DNA of 64,000 nucleotides, from positions 118,916 to 182,915 of the forward strand of contig JAUIFJ010000004.1 of NCBI GenBank assembly GCA_030429345.1, written 5' to 3'. The DNA comes from a bacterium. Its GTDB lineage: Bacteria; CAIWAD01. This document shows positions 17,499 to 25,550 of the stretch, piece after piece (positions within the stretch are counted from its first letter, which is position 1; the number at the start of each line of letters is the position of its first letter). The translations under genes and the position numbers were made by a program. Under the pieces are notes generated by a model. The model saw only the letters and a program-made list of their open reading frames with translations, made no database searches and had not been told where the DNA came from.

Positions 17499-18184
17499 GC
17501 GCCGGACTGCGCCTGCTCGTCACCGGCGGCAGCGGCATGATCGGCCAGGGCCTGTTGCGCGAGGCCCTTCGGGAGGATCGGGTGGCACGAGTCCTCTCCC
17601 TTGGGCGCCGGCCGACGGGAGTGCATCACGGGAAGCTCGAAGAGGTCCTGGTCGAGGACCTCTTCGACCCGGCGGGCTACGCGGAGGCCCTGTGTGACAT
17701 CGACGCCTGCGTCTTCTGCCTGGGCGTCTCCGCGGGGGGCGTGGACGCGGAGTCCTACAGACGGATCACCCGCGAGCTGACCCTGAGCCTGGCCCGTGCC
17801 CTGCGCAAGGCCAGTCCCGGGGCCAGCTTCCAGTATGTGAGCGGTGCCGGAACTGGCGTCGACAAGCGCGCCCGCTGGGCCCAGGTCAAGGGCCGGGTCG
17901 AGGCGGAGCTGCTGGAACTGGGCTTCCCCTGCGCCTGGATGCTGCGCCCCGGCGTGATTCGCCCCCGCGACGGCATTCGATCGCGCACCCCGGCCTACCG
18001 TCGCATGTATACCCTGCTCACGCCCTTCTGGCCGGTCATCCTGGCCCTGGGCGGGCGTTCCGTGATCGACACGCGCCAATTGGGGCGCGCCATGCTGCGA
18101 CTGGCCATCGAGCAGCCGCCCTCGGCGATTCTCGAGGCGAAGCAGCTGCATGACCTGGGAAGTACGGCGGGATCAGGGAAATGA
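17495..18184 (+). CDS. NAD(P)-binding epimerase/SDR-like protein
   Basis: 229 residues. An extended-SDR Rossmann motif, LLVTGGSGMIGQGLLREAL, sits at the N-terminus; FQYVSGAGTG, KGRVEAELLE and WMLRPGVIRP follow, as in atypical NAD(P)H-binding proteins of the YbjT/HTATIP2 group. The catalytic Y-x-x-x-K is not obvious; a K in WAQVKGRVE is at the right distance but the Tyr is missing, so it may bind rather than turn over substrate. The start overlaps the MOSC stop and the end overlaps the amidase start, each by four bases. Its role in a molybdate-transport operon is unknown. Confidence 0.8.
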   Translation: MSAGLRLLVTGGSGMIGQGLLREALREDRVARVLSLGRRPTGVHHGKLEEVLVEDLFDPAGYAEALCDIDACVFCLGVSAGGVDAESYRRITRELTLSLARALRKASPGASFQYVSGAGTGVDKRARWAQVKGRVEAELLELGFPCAWMLRPGVIRPRDGIRSRTPAYRRMYTLLTPFWPVILALGGRSVIDTRQLGRAMLRLAIEQPPSAILEAKQLHDLGSTAGSGK

Positions 18185-19740
18185 AACACGGACTCTTCCT
18201 CATGCTGACCTGGCTGCTATGTCATACATCTCCCGCCGGAGCCCGGGAGCTGCACTGGCTGGGAGTGGCCGACCTGCAGCGGGCCTTTGCCGATGGCCGC
18301 CTGGGCTCCACGGAGCTGGTGGATCACCTGGCGGCGCGCGTCGACAGCCTGGATGGCCGGCTGGGCGCGCTCATCGAATGGAATCCCCAGGCCCGGGACC
18401 AGGCGCGCGCCCTGGACGAAGAACGCGCACGCGGCGTCGTACGCGGACCCCTGCACGGCGTGCCTGTGCTGCTGAAGGCCAACATCGACACGGGCGACCG
18501 CATGGCGACCAGCGCGGGCAGCCTGCTGCTGCGCGACCACAGGGCTGCAAAGGACGCGCCGCTGGTGCAGGGCCTGCGCCAGGCGGGAGCGGTGATCCTG
18601 GACAAGACCAACCTCAGTGAATGGGCCAATTTCCGTTCGACGGCCAGCAGCAGCGGCTGGAGCAGCCTGGGCGGCCAGTGCCGAAATCCCTGGGTGCTCG
18701 ACCGCAGTCCCTGCGGCAGCTCCAGCGGAAGCGCCGCGGCCGTGGCGGCAGGTTTCGCGCCCCTCGCGGTCGGAACGGAGACCGACGGCTCGATCGTTTG
18801 TCCCGCCAGCCATTGCGGCATCGTGGGGCTCAAGCCGACCCTCGGCTATGTGAGCCGTACGGGCATTATTCCCATTTCCCGCAGCCAGGACACGGCCGGC
18901 CCCATGGGGCGCAGCGTGATCGATGTGGCTTTGCTGCTGCAGGCCATGGCCGTGTACGACAAGGGCGATTCCGCCATGGAGAGCCGTCCACGGGAGCTGC
19001 CGGATCTGCTCAAGGCCCTGGAAAGGACGTCCCTGGAGGGGCTGCGGATCGGCCTGCACCTCGAGACGCTTGATCCCGTATCACAGCCCGGGCTTCGTCG
19101 TCTTGTGGAAGGCGCCGGACCCCTTCTCGAAGCCGCCGGAGCTTCTGTGACACGCGTCGAGGGAAGCCTGTCCCCGGAAGGCCTCGACGAGGCCGAATTC
19201 ACCGTCCTGCTGGGCGAGTTCCGCAGCGGCATCGAGGCCTATCTGGAGTCTCACGACTTCCCAGCCGGCCTGCGCAGTCTGGAGGACCTGGTCGAGGCCA
19301 ACCGTCGCGAAGCGGCGAGCGTGATGCCCTGGTTCGGCCAGGAGCTCTTCGAGCAGGCCCTGGAAGCCCCGGCACCGGACTCCCCGGAAGGACGCGAGGC
19401 CCTGCAGACCAGTCGCCGCCTGGCGTGGGAAGCGCTCGAGCAGCTGCTGGCCGAAGACCTCGACCTGTTGATCCTGCCGAGCAACTCTCCTTCCTGGAAG
19501 ATCGACTGGCTGCAGGGCGACCGTTTCGACGGCGGCGTGTTCACCTCCAGCCTGGCGGCGGTCGCCGGCTGGCCCAGCCTGACCCTGCCTATGGGGTTGG
19601 TTCACGGCCTGCCGGCGGGCATCAGCCTGGTGGCGCGGCCCTGGCGGGAGGACCTGTTGCTGCAGGTGGGGCGCGTGCTCGAGGAGAAACGCGGTCCCTT
19701 TCCGCACCCGGAGTTCCGGGCCAGCCTGGAGCAGCCGTGA
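18181..19740 (+). CDS. Exported amidase signature family hydrolase
   Basis: 519 residues with a short signal peptide (LFLMLTWLLCHTSPAGA). The amidase-signature catalytic set is intact: K99 in VLLKANIDTGD, the Gly/Ser-rich loop PCGSSSGSAAAVAAG holding the cis-Ser near 181-182, and nucleophile S204 in GTETDGSIVCPAS. The C-terminus LTLPMG..GLPAGISLV is typical. It should hydrolyse amides in the periplasm; the export signal distinguishes it from GatA. ATG at 18181 overlaps the preceding stop. The stop overlaps the modA start, so it is expressed with the molybdate transporter for reasons not evident from sequence. Confidence 0.88.
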   Translation: MKHGLFLMLTWLLCHTSPAGARELHWLGVADLQRAFADGRLGSTELVDHLAARVDSLDGRLGALIEWNPQARDQARALDEERARGVVRGPLHGVPVLLKANIDTGDRMATSAGSLLLRDHRAAKDAPLVQGLRQAGAVILDKTNLSEWANFRSTASSSGWSSLGGQCRNPWVLDRSPCGSSSGSAAAVAAGFAPLAVGTETDGSIVCPASHCGIVGLKPTLGYVSRTGIIPISRSQDTAGPMGRSVIDVALLLQAMAVYDKGDSAMESRPRELPDLLKALERTSLEGLRIGLHLETLDPVSQPGLRRLVEGAGPLLEAAGASVTRVEGSLSPEGLDEAEFTVLLGEFRSGIEAYLESHDFPAGLRSLEDLVEANRREAASVMPWFGQELFEQALEAPAPDSPEGREALQTSRRLAWEALEQLLAEDLDLLILPSNSPSWKIDWLQGDRFDGGVFTSSLAAVAGWPSLTLPMGLVHGLPAGISLVARPWREDLLLQVGRVLEEKRGPFPHPEFRASLEQP

Positions 19741-20480
19741 TCCACGCGCGCTGCTTGCTCTTCCATTGCCTGTGTCTCCTTGTGCTGCTGTCGCCCATGC
19801 GGGCCGGCGCCGGATCGGCGACGATCGCCGTGGCCGCCAGTTTCCGCGCGCCCCTGGCGGAACTGTGTTCGCTCTACGCGGCGCAGGGCGGCCAGGTATT
19901 CCAGTTGAGCAGCGGGTCCACCGGAAAGCTCTACGCCCAGATCCGCCAGGGCGCGCCCTATGCGCTCTTCTTCGCCGCGGACACGCTGCGGCCCTACCTG
20001 CTGGAAGAGGAGGGGTGGATCACGCCGGAGCAGCGTTTCCCCTATGCCCGCGGTGTGCTGGCTCTCTGGTCGCCCCGGGGAGTGCTGTCTTCGGAGCCGG
20101 CGCTACCACCCGGCGGACGGCTGGCCCTGGCGAATCCCGCGCTGGCGCCCTTCGGCCTGGCGGCGAGGAACTGGCTGGAAGAACGAGGCGAGTGGAGGCC
20201 GAACCTGGATCGCTTCGTCTACGGCGAGAACGTGGCCCAGGCCGCGCACTTCATCGCCAGCGGAGCCTGTCCGGCGGGCTTCGTCAGCCTCTCGCTGGTT
20301 CCCGTGTCCATGTGGAGCGACTCTTCGCGCTGCCGTGATCTTTCGCGCCAGGGAGCCGCGCCCGTGATGCAGCAGGCCGTCGACCTGGAGGTCTCCGAGC
20401 GCACCCGGGCCTTCCGGGACTGGCTGCGGGGCGAAGAGGCCGCGGCATGCATCACGAAGTGGGGCTTTGCCCTGCCATGA
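19737..20480 (+). CDS. modA: Molybdate ABC transporter substrate-binding protein ModA
   Basis: 247 residues, the usual ModA size. A signal peptide (CLLFHCLCLLVLLSPMRAGA) is followed by IAVAASFRAPLAELC and FQLSSGSTGKLYAQIRQGAPY, where the S-S-G-S-T-G-K stretch provides oxyanion contacts, then ALFFAADT and YGENVAQAAHFI. Captures molybdate (tungstate possible) in the periplasm for ModBC. GTG start in a GTGA overlap with the amidase gene; end overlaps modB by four bases. Homology and gene order together make the call firm, but Mo versus W specificity is not decidable. Confidence 0.92.
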   Translation: MIHARCLLFHCLCLLVLLSPMRAGAGSATIAVAASFRAPLAELCSLYAAQGGQVFQLSSGSTGKLYAQIRQGAPYALFFAADTLRPYLLEEEGWITPEQRFPYARGVLALWSPRGVLSSEPALPPGGRLALANPALAPFGLAARNWLEERGEWRPNLDRFVYGENVAQAAHFIASGACPAGFVSLSLVPVSMWSDSSRCRDLSRQGAAPVMQQAVDLEVSERTRAFRDWLRGEEAAACITKWGFALP

Positions 20481-21163
20481 CGGACCTGCTGACACCCGCC
20501 GACTGGGCCGCGCTCTGGATCACGCTGCGCCTGGCCCTGCTGACGACCCTGCTGCTGCTGGGCCTGGGTCTGCCCCTGGCCTGGTGGCTGGCCCGAGGCC
20601 GCGGGCCGCTGCGTGTCGGCGTCGAAGCGGTTGTTGCCCTTCCACTTGTCCTGCCGCCCACCGTGCTCGGTTTCTACCTGCTGCTGGCCCTGGGACCGCA
20701 GGGTTTCCCCGGAGCCTGGTGGGAAGCGCTGGGACTGCCGAGGCTCGTCTTCAGCTTTCCCGGCCTGGTCCTCGCGAGCCTGGTCTACAGCCTGCCATTT
20801 GTAGTGCAACCGCTGACGACGGCTTTCCGCGGCCTGGACGATGGCGTGCTCGATGCCGCCTCGGCGCTGGGCGCGGGGCCCCTGGACCGTTTCCGCAGCA
20901 TTGTCCTGCCGCAGAGCCGCGCCGGCATCCTGGCGGCGGCCGTGCTCGGTTTCGCGCATACGGTGGGCGAGTTCGGCGTGGTGCTGATGATCGGCGGCAA
21001 CATTCCCGGCGAGACACAAGTGCTCTCGATCGCGATCTACGACCAGGTGGAGAGCCTGGCCTACGGACGGGCCCATATGCTGTCCGGCCTGCTGCTGGCA
21101 GGCAGCCTGCTGCTCCTGCTGCTGGTCTACGGCAGCCGGGCGCGGAAGGAGGCGCGGCTGTGA
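20477..21163 (+). CDS. modB: Molybdate ABC transporter permease ModB
   Basis: 228-residue inner-membrane permease with five to six hydrophobic segments. It starts LTPADWAALWITLRLALLTT, carries LPLVLPPTVLGFYLLLALG, and has the EAA loop DAASALGAGPLDRFRSIVLP that couples to the ATPase, then GFAHTVGEFGVVLMIGGNIPG, nearly invariant in ModB. ATG chosen at 20477, overlapping the modA stop by four bases; the open frame extends ten codons upstream without purpose. Stop overlaps modC. Confidence 0.94.
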   Translation: MTDLLTPADWAALWITLRLALLTTLLLLGLGLPLAWWLARGRGPLRVGVEAVVALPLVLPPTVLGFYLLLALGPQGFPGAWWEALGLPRLVFSFPGLVLASLVYSLPFVVQPLTTAFRGLDDGVLDAASALGAGPLDRFRSIVLPQSRAGILAAAVLGFAHTVGEFGVVLMIGGNIPGETQVLSIAIYDQVESLAYGRAHMLSGLLLAGSLLLLLLVYGSRARKEARL

Positions 21164-22224
21164 GACTCCGCCTTTCCTGCCGCGTCACCTGGCCCGCCTT
21201 CGAGCTGGCCTGCGAGGCCGACTGGCCGCTGCAGGGCGTGACCGCCCTCTTCGGCGAATCGGGCAGCGGCAAGACGACCCTGCTGCGCGTGATCGCCGGC
21301 CTGCATCGGGATCCGCGCACCCGCCTTTCATTCGGGGAGGAGTGCTGGCAGGACGGGCGCCGTTTCCGGCCCGTAGACCAGCGCGGGCTGGGCTGGGTCT
21401 CGCAGCAGGGCGATCTCTTTCCGCACCTGAGCGTGAGAGGCAACCTGGACTTCGCCTTCCAGCGACGCCGCGGGCGGAAGGGGCCGGAAACGTACAGCGT
21501 GATCCACTCCCTGGGGCTGGAGGATCTGCTGGATCGCCTGCCCGCACAGCTCTCGGGCGGCCAGCGCCAGCGTGTCGCCCTGGGCCGCGCCCTGCTGGCC
21601 GCGCCGAAACTGCTGCTGCTCGACGAGCCCCTGGCCTCCCTGGATGCCGCCGGCAAGGCCGAACTGCTCCCCGCGCTGGAGCGCCTGCGCCTCGAGGCGG
21701 ACTGTCCCGTGCTCTATGTGAGCCATTCCCCGGACGAAGTGGCACGGCTGGCGGATCGCCTGGTGTTGCTGGAGCAGGGGCGTATACTCGGCGAGGGCGA
21801 AACCGTGCCCATGCTCTGCCGCCTCGACCTGCCCCTGGCCGAGCGCGAGGACGCCGAAGCCTTGCTGGAAGCCACCGTGACCGGCAGCCTCCCGGGCGAA
21901 GGACTCAGCGAACTGGCCTTGCCCGGCGGCACCTTGTGGGTCACTCAGACCGCTTTGACGCCGGGTTCGCATGTGCGCGTCCGCCTGCTGGCAAGGGACA
22001 TCAGCCTGGCGCTGCAGGAGCCGCGGGAGTGCAGCATCCTCAACCGCCTGCCGGCCGTGATCCGCGAGATCGGCGAGGCGAAACGCGGGCAGGTCACGCT
22101 CCGCCTGGACTGCGCCGGACAGCAGGTGCTGAGCCGCATCACGGAACGCAGCCGCAGGGAACTGGGGCTGGCTCCCGGCATGCGGGTCGTGGCTCTTGTG
22201 AAGGGCGTGGCAGTGCTGGCCTAG
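21160..22224 (+). CDS. modC: Molybdate ABC transporter ATP-binding protein ModC
   Basis: 354 residues. Walker A GESGSGKTT near residue 33, Q-loop in LGWVSQQGDLFPHLSV, signature LSGGQRQRVALGRALL, Walker B LLLLDEPLASLD, H-loop YVSHSPDEV. The C-terminal 70-80 residues (SILNRLPAVIREIGEAKRGQ onward) form the Mop/TOBE molybdate-binding domain, which supports ModC over a generic ATPase. GTG start in a GTGA overlap with modB. It closes the coupled operon starting at the MOSC gene; no terminator hairpin is visible after it. Confidence 0.94.
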   Translation: MRLRLSCRVTWPAFELACEADWPLQGVTALFGESGSGKTTLLRVIAGLHRDPRTRLSFGEECWQDGRRFRPVDQRGLGWVSQQGDLFPHLSVRGNLDFAFQRRRGRKGPETYSVIHSLGLEDLLDRLPAQLSGGQRQRVALGRALLAAPKLLLLDEPLASLDAAGKAELLPALERLRLEADCPVLYVSHSPDEVARLADRLVLLEQGRILGEGETVPMLCRLDLPLAEREDAEALLEATVTGSLPGEGLSELALPGGTLWVTQTALTPGSHVRVRLLARDISLALQEPRECSILNRLPAVIREIGEAKRGQVTLRLDCAGQQVLSRITERSRRELGLAPGMRVVALVKGVAVLA

Positions 22225-22298
22225 GAGTGATGTTTCGCGATGGGCATTCTCATTCAGCGGATCCTGTTCCGTGACTTGGCTCATTGGGTCTGCAGTGC

Positions 22299-22328
22299 TT
22301 GACAGCATGTCCCGTAAATGGCTATAAT
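22299..22328 (+). promoter_or_regulatory. Perfect sigma70-type promoter of the beta-helix gene
   Basis: TTGACA at 22299-22304 and TATAAT at 22323-22328, both exact consensus, with an 18-bp spacer. Transcription would start near 22335, giving a leader of about 70 nt to the ATG at 22404. It is the only textbook consensus pair found in the window. Confidence 0.85.
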
Positions 22329-22403
22329 CAGTCGATTGCCCTCCCGAACGCCGGCACAGGATTCCCGCACCCTGGTCCCGCTATTCCGCAAGGAATTGAA
22401 CCC

Positions 22404-24935
22404 ATGAAGTCAATTTCTCAGCACTTTTCTGATCGACCGGTTGACAACTCCATGAGCTCTCTGGCGGGCACTGACTCATTTGCTCCTCTTGCATTACTGA
22501 GGACCTGGGCTTTCGTCTTGTGCCGAGCAGCACTTTGCCTCGGTCTGGCTTTGCCCGCGATGTGTGCTCGCCTTCATGTCCCTCAAGAGTACGCTGATCT
22601 GCAGGCGGCATTGGATAGTTGTGGTACAGGTGATACAGTGCTCGTTGCGCAAGGGACTTATTTCGGGAATTTCTTGATTCCCCCGCGTAGTATGTCACTC
22701 ATGTCCTACTACGAAATCAGTGGTGATAGCCTGGACTGGTTGAATTGTCGGTTGAATGGCATGAATGCGGGATGTACAATAAAGACTGTAGATGCGATTG
22801 AAGGTGGACTTACAGTTAGTGGATTCGTAGTCGAGAATGGCCTTGGATCTTTTAACAGTGCCCTGGATGCTGGCGGAATGACGATTTCAGATGGATCGAA
22901 CGCTACGATCCGCTATATCATGTTTCAAAATAACTTTCAGTTGCCAGGTGCCACACGGGCTCGTTCGCTTCATTGCAATGGGGCGGCTGAATTGCATTTG
23001 TCAGATATTTTTGTACGGAATGACTCGCTTAATATTGGGACGCGGCAGTTTATCGTCGGTGCATCTGGCGTACTCGATGCACGCAGGGTGCGCTTCTTAG
23101 GCGAGTTTGATAATGGGTTGTCAACGGTGTTTTATGGTAATCCTCTAAGTGCAGAAGAAATCCATGTGGCCGAGTATCAAAATGCATCCGAGTTCGAGGT
23201 TCGATTCTCTACTCACTCCGATATGAGCCTCAACCAGATAAAGATTACAGAGAACTCGGCCACGGAAGACTTCAGTATCGCAGTTACAGCTTACGGACAT
23301 AGGCCATCCATCCGAAACATGCTGATCGAGAACAACCAGGATCTTCGGGATTGCAGCCATCAGTCCAGTGCATCGCCGTTTTATTTTTCTGGTGATTCAC
23401 TATCCATCGACAGCCTCACCATCCGCAACAATTTCGGCTTCTGCCAGCGCCTGCTGCGCATGCGCAGCCACCATGCCACCGGCATCGTACGACACATGCT
23501 CTACGAGAACAACCACCTCGGCAGCGAGGAATGGCCCGGGCACGGCGATGGCCTGATCTATCGGGGGCAACAGACGAACATCACCGACGTGGGCTTCCAC
23601 AACTGCCGTTTCATCGGCAACGTGAGCCAACTGACCCACGATCCCGAAGCCCCCGAAGCGGCGGTCGGCATCTATGGTTCCCTGCTGAATGTGTGGCAAT
23701 TGATGGATACGGACAGCCTGATCATCGACGGCTGTGAGTTCATCGACAACTGGCTCATCGACCCGGACGACTACAGCATTCATGCCGCGATCGCGAATCC
23801 TGGCCGGGTGCTTTATGTGCGCCAATCCGGCGGTCTGGGCCTGCGCGTCAGCAATTGCCTCTTCGAAGGAAATCGCCAACCGAATCACTGTCCCGAATTG
23901 TCCTATGACGGCCTGAGTGATCTGGTTCACTTATGGGAGTCGAATGACGGCGAGACAGGGACCCTCTTCGAGAACCTCGTCTTCCGGGACAACGACGACG
24001 GCACACTGACAACCACCTGGAACAGCTTCGGCGTTATGCGAAACATCCGACTGTATGACAACCGGCGTCGAGGCCTTTCGGCCGCGGCGACTCACTGGAC
24101 GCTTGAGAATGTTCTGGTTACCGGGCAAGTAGCCCAGGATGTCGAGGTGCCGCCATCCAACAGTTGGCAGATGGCGCTTAGCATCAACGGCTATCAGGGG
24201 AGCGAGATTCGCAACTGCACTATCGTCGACTGTGATCTGCCGGTTCTGATTCGTCCGGCATTCGGCGACTATCCCCCGACACAGATCCGCAACCTGGTTG
24301 TTGCCGACTGCGAGTACACTCACCTGGAACACGGCGACCCCAACGGCTTCGTGCCCGCAGAATGGGAGCACAGCTACCTCCCCGAGCTTCCCCAAAACGC
24401 CGGCGCTGGCATCGTCGTGGACGACGCGCGCCCCTTCGAGTTGGAAATCGAGGGCGGCTTCATCCCCGCGCTGGGCAGCGCCCTGGTGGACGGGGGACAT
24501 CCGGGCCTGGAGTACAACGACATCGAGGATCCCGCCCTGCCCGGCGAGCCCCTCTGGCCGGCTCGCGGGGAGCTGCGCAACGACATGGGCTATACCGGCG
24601 GACCGGGTTATTTCCCGCTGGAGAACTGGACCGCCATCGAAGAGCAGGAACAGGAAGACTCTACGCTTCCCCGGAGCATCCGGCTCTTGCCTCCTCGGCC
24701 AAATCCCTTCAATCCGAGTACGAGCATGGACTTCCTGCTGCCCGGAATGGCGGATGTGGAACTTGCCGTCTACAACCTGAGGGGCCAGTTGGTTCGCACA
24801 CTGGTCGCCGGGCCATTGCCTGCCGGCATGCATACGGCGCGATTCCAGGGCGCGGACCTGGCCAGCGGTGTCTACATTGCCAGGCTGAAGAGCGGAGACG
24901 AGCTGCGGACGCGCAAGCTGATCCTGTTGAAATAG
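22404..24935 (+). CDS. Secreted right-handed beta-helix protein with C-terminal sorting domain
   Basis: 843 residues. A long leader with a hydrophobic segment (LCRAALCLGLALPAMCARL, residues about 44-62) acts as signal peptide. Then follow many parallel beta-helix coils with short N-rich turns (for example RNNFGFCQRLL, LFENLVFRDNDDG), as in pectate-lyase-like or surface adhesin proteins. The C-terminal 80 residues, PNPFNPSTSMDF then AVYNLRGQLVRTL and SGVYIARLKSG, match the FlgD-like/type IX-style sorting domains of FCB bacteria. AGGA nine bases before the ATG. The first 330 codons are visibly richer in A/T than the rest and use different codons, suggesting a mosaic gene. Confidence 0.85.
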   Translation: MKSISQHFSDRPVDNSMSSLAGTDSFAPLALLRTWAFVLCRAALCLGLALPAMCARLHVPQEYADLQAALDSCGTGDTVLVAQGTYFGNFLIPPRSMSLMSYYEISGDSLDWLNCRLNGMNAGCTIKTVDAIEGGLTVSGFVVENGLGSFNSALDAGGMTISDGSNATIRYIMFQNNFQLPGATRARSLHCNGAAELHLSDIFVRNDSLNIGTRQFIVGASGVLDARRVRFLGEFDNGLSTVFYGNPLSAEEIHVAEYQNASEFEVRFSTHSDMSLNQIKITENSATEDFSIAVTAYGHRPSIRNMLIENNQDLRDCSHQSSASPFYFSGDSLSIDSLTIRNNFGFCQRLLRMRSHHATGIVRHMLYENNHLGSEEWPGHGDGLIYRGQQTNITDVGFHNCRFIGNVSQLTHDPEAPEAAVGIYGSLLNVWQLMDTDSLIIDGCEFIDNWLIDPDDYSIHAAIANPGRVLYVRQSGGLGLRVSNCLFEGNRQPNHCPELSYDGLSDLVHLWESNDGETGTLFENLVFRDNDDGTLTTTWNSFGVMRNIRLYDNRRRGLSAAATHWTLENVLVTGQVAQDVEVPPSNSWQMALSINGYQGSEIRNCTIVDCDLPVLIRPAFGDYPPTQIRNLVVADCEYTHLEHGDPNGFVPAEWEHSYLPELPQNAGAGIVVDDARPFELEIEGGFIPALGSALVDGGHPGLEYNDIEDPALPGEPLWPARGELRNDMGYTGGPGYFPLENWTAIEEQEQEDSTLPRSIRLLPPRPNPFNPSTSMDFLLPGMADVELAVYNLRGQLVRTLVAGPLPAGMHTARFQGADLASGVYIARLKSGDELRTRKLILLK

Positions 24936-25028
24936 CCTGCCGGTGGAAAAGACCTCCATCCTTGCGTCTCCTGTCGTAGCTTCCATGAACAAGCCGACTC
25001 TTGCACAACACCTCCAGGAGACCCACCC

Positions 25029-25454
25029 ATGGTCGAACTGAAGACGAAGAAGAACACCGCCAGTGTCAGCGCCTTCCTGAACGCCATCGAGGATCCGCAG
25101 CGGCGCAAGGACTGCAAGGCCGTGGCCAAATTCATGCGGGAGGCCACCGGCAGCCGCGGGGCCATGTGGGGGGACGCCATTGTCGGTTTCGGATCGTATC
25201 ACTACAAGTACGCCAGCGGCCGGGAAGGGGACTGGATGCTCTGCGGCTTTTCGCCGCGCAAGCAGAACCTGACACTCTACATTATGTCCGGGTTTTCCAT
25301 GTACGACAAGCTGCTGGCGAAGCTGGGCAAGCACAAGACCGGCAAGTCCTGCCTCTACATCAAGAAGCTGGAGGATGTAGACACGGAAGTGCTGCGCGAG
25401 CTGATCCGGCACTCCGTCGAGCACCTGAAGGCCGGGGGCACGGCGGCCTGTTGA
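25029..25454 (+). CDS. DUF1801 domain protein
   Basis: 141 residues. Visible DUF1801 features: FLNAIEDPQRRKDCKAVAKF, MWGDAIVGFGSYHYKYASG, FSPRKQNLTLYIM and GKSCLYIKKLEDVD. Members are small cytoplasmic proteins (YdhG-like) of unknown function. AGGAG lies nine bases before the ATG. The gene is monocistronic, between the beta-helix gene and a bidirectional terminator shared with the convergent M4 peptidase gene. Confidence 0.9.
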   Translation: MVELKTKKNTASVSAFLNAIEDPQRRKDCKAVAKFMREATGSRGAMWGDAIVGFGSYHYKYASGREGDWMLCGFSPRKQNLTLYIMSGFSMYDKLLAKLGKHKTGKSCLYIKKLEDVDTEVLRELIRHSVEHLKAGGTAAC

Positions 25455-25484
25455 AACACGGAACAGGCACTCCCTGGATCGAAG

Positions 25485-25529
25485 AAACAGCAAAGGCTTT
25501 GGCACACAATGCCAAAGCCCTTGCTGTTT
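25485..25529. terminator. Bidirectional terminator between convergent genes
   Basis: 20-bp stem (25485-25504 against 25510-25529) with one mismatch and loop CACAA. Its core is GGCTTTGGCA / TGCCAAAGCC. Both outer ends are A/T-rich (AAAC / GTTT), so it can serve the DUF1801 gene on plus and the M4 peptidase gene on minus, whose stop is 22 bp away. Confidence 0.85.
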
Positions 25530-25550
25530 GCGGGATCTTCGCAGGATCCG

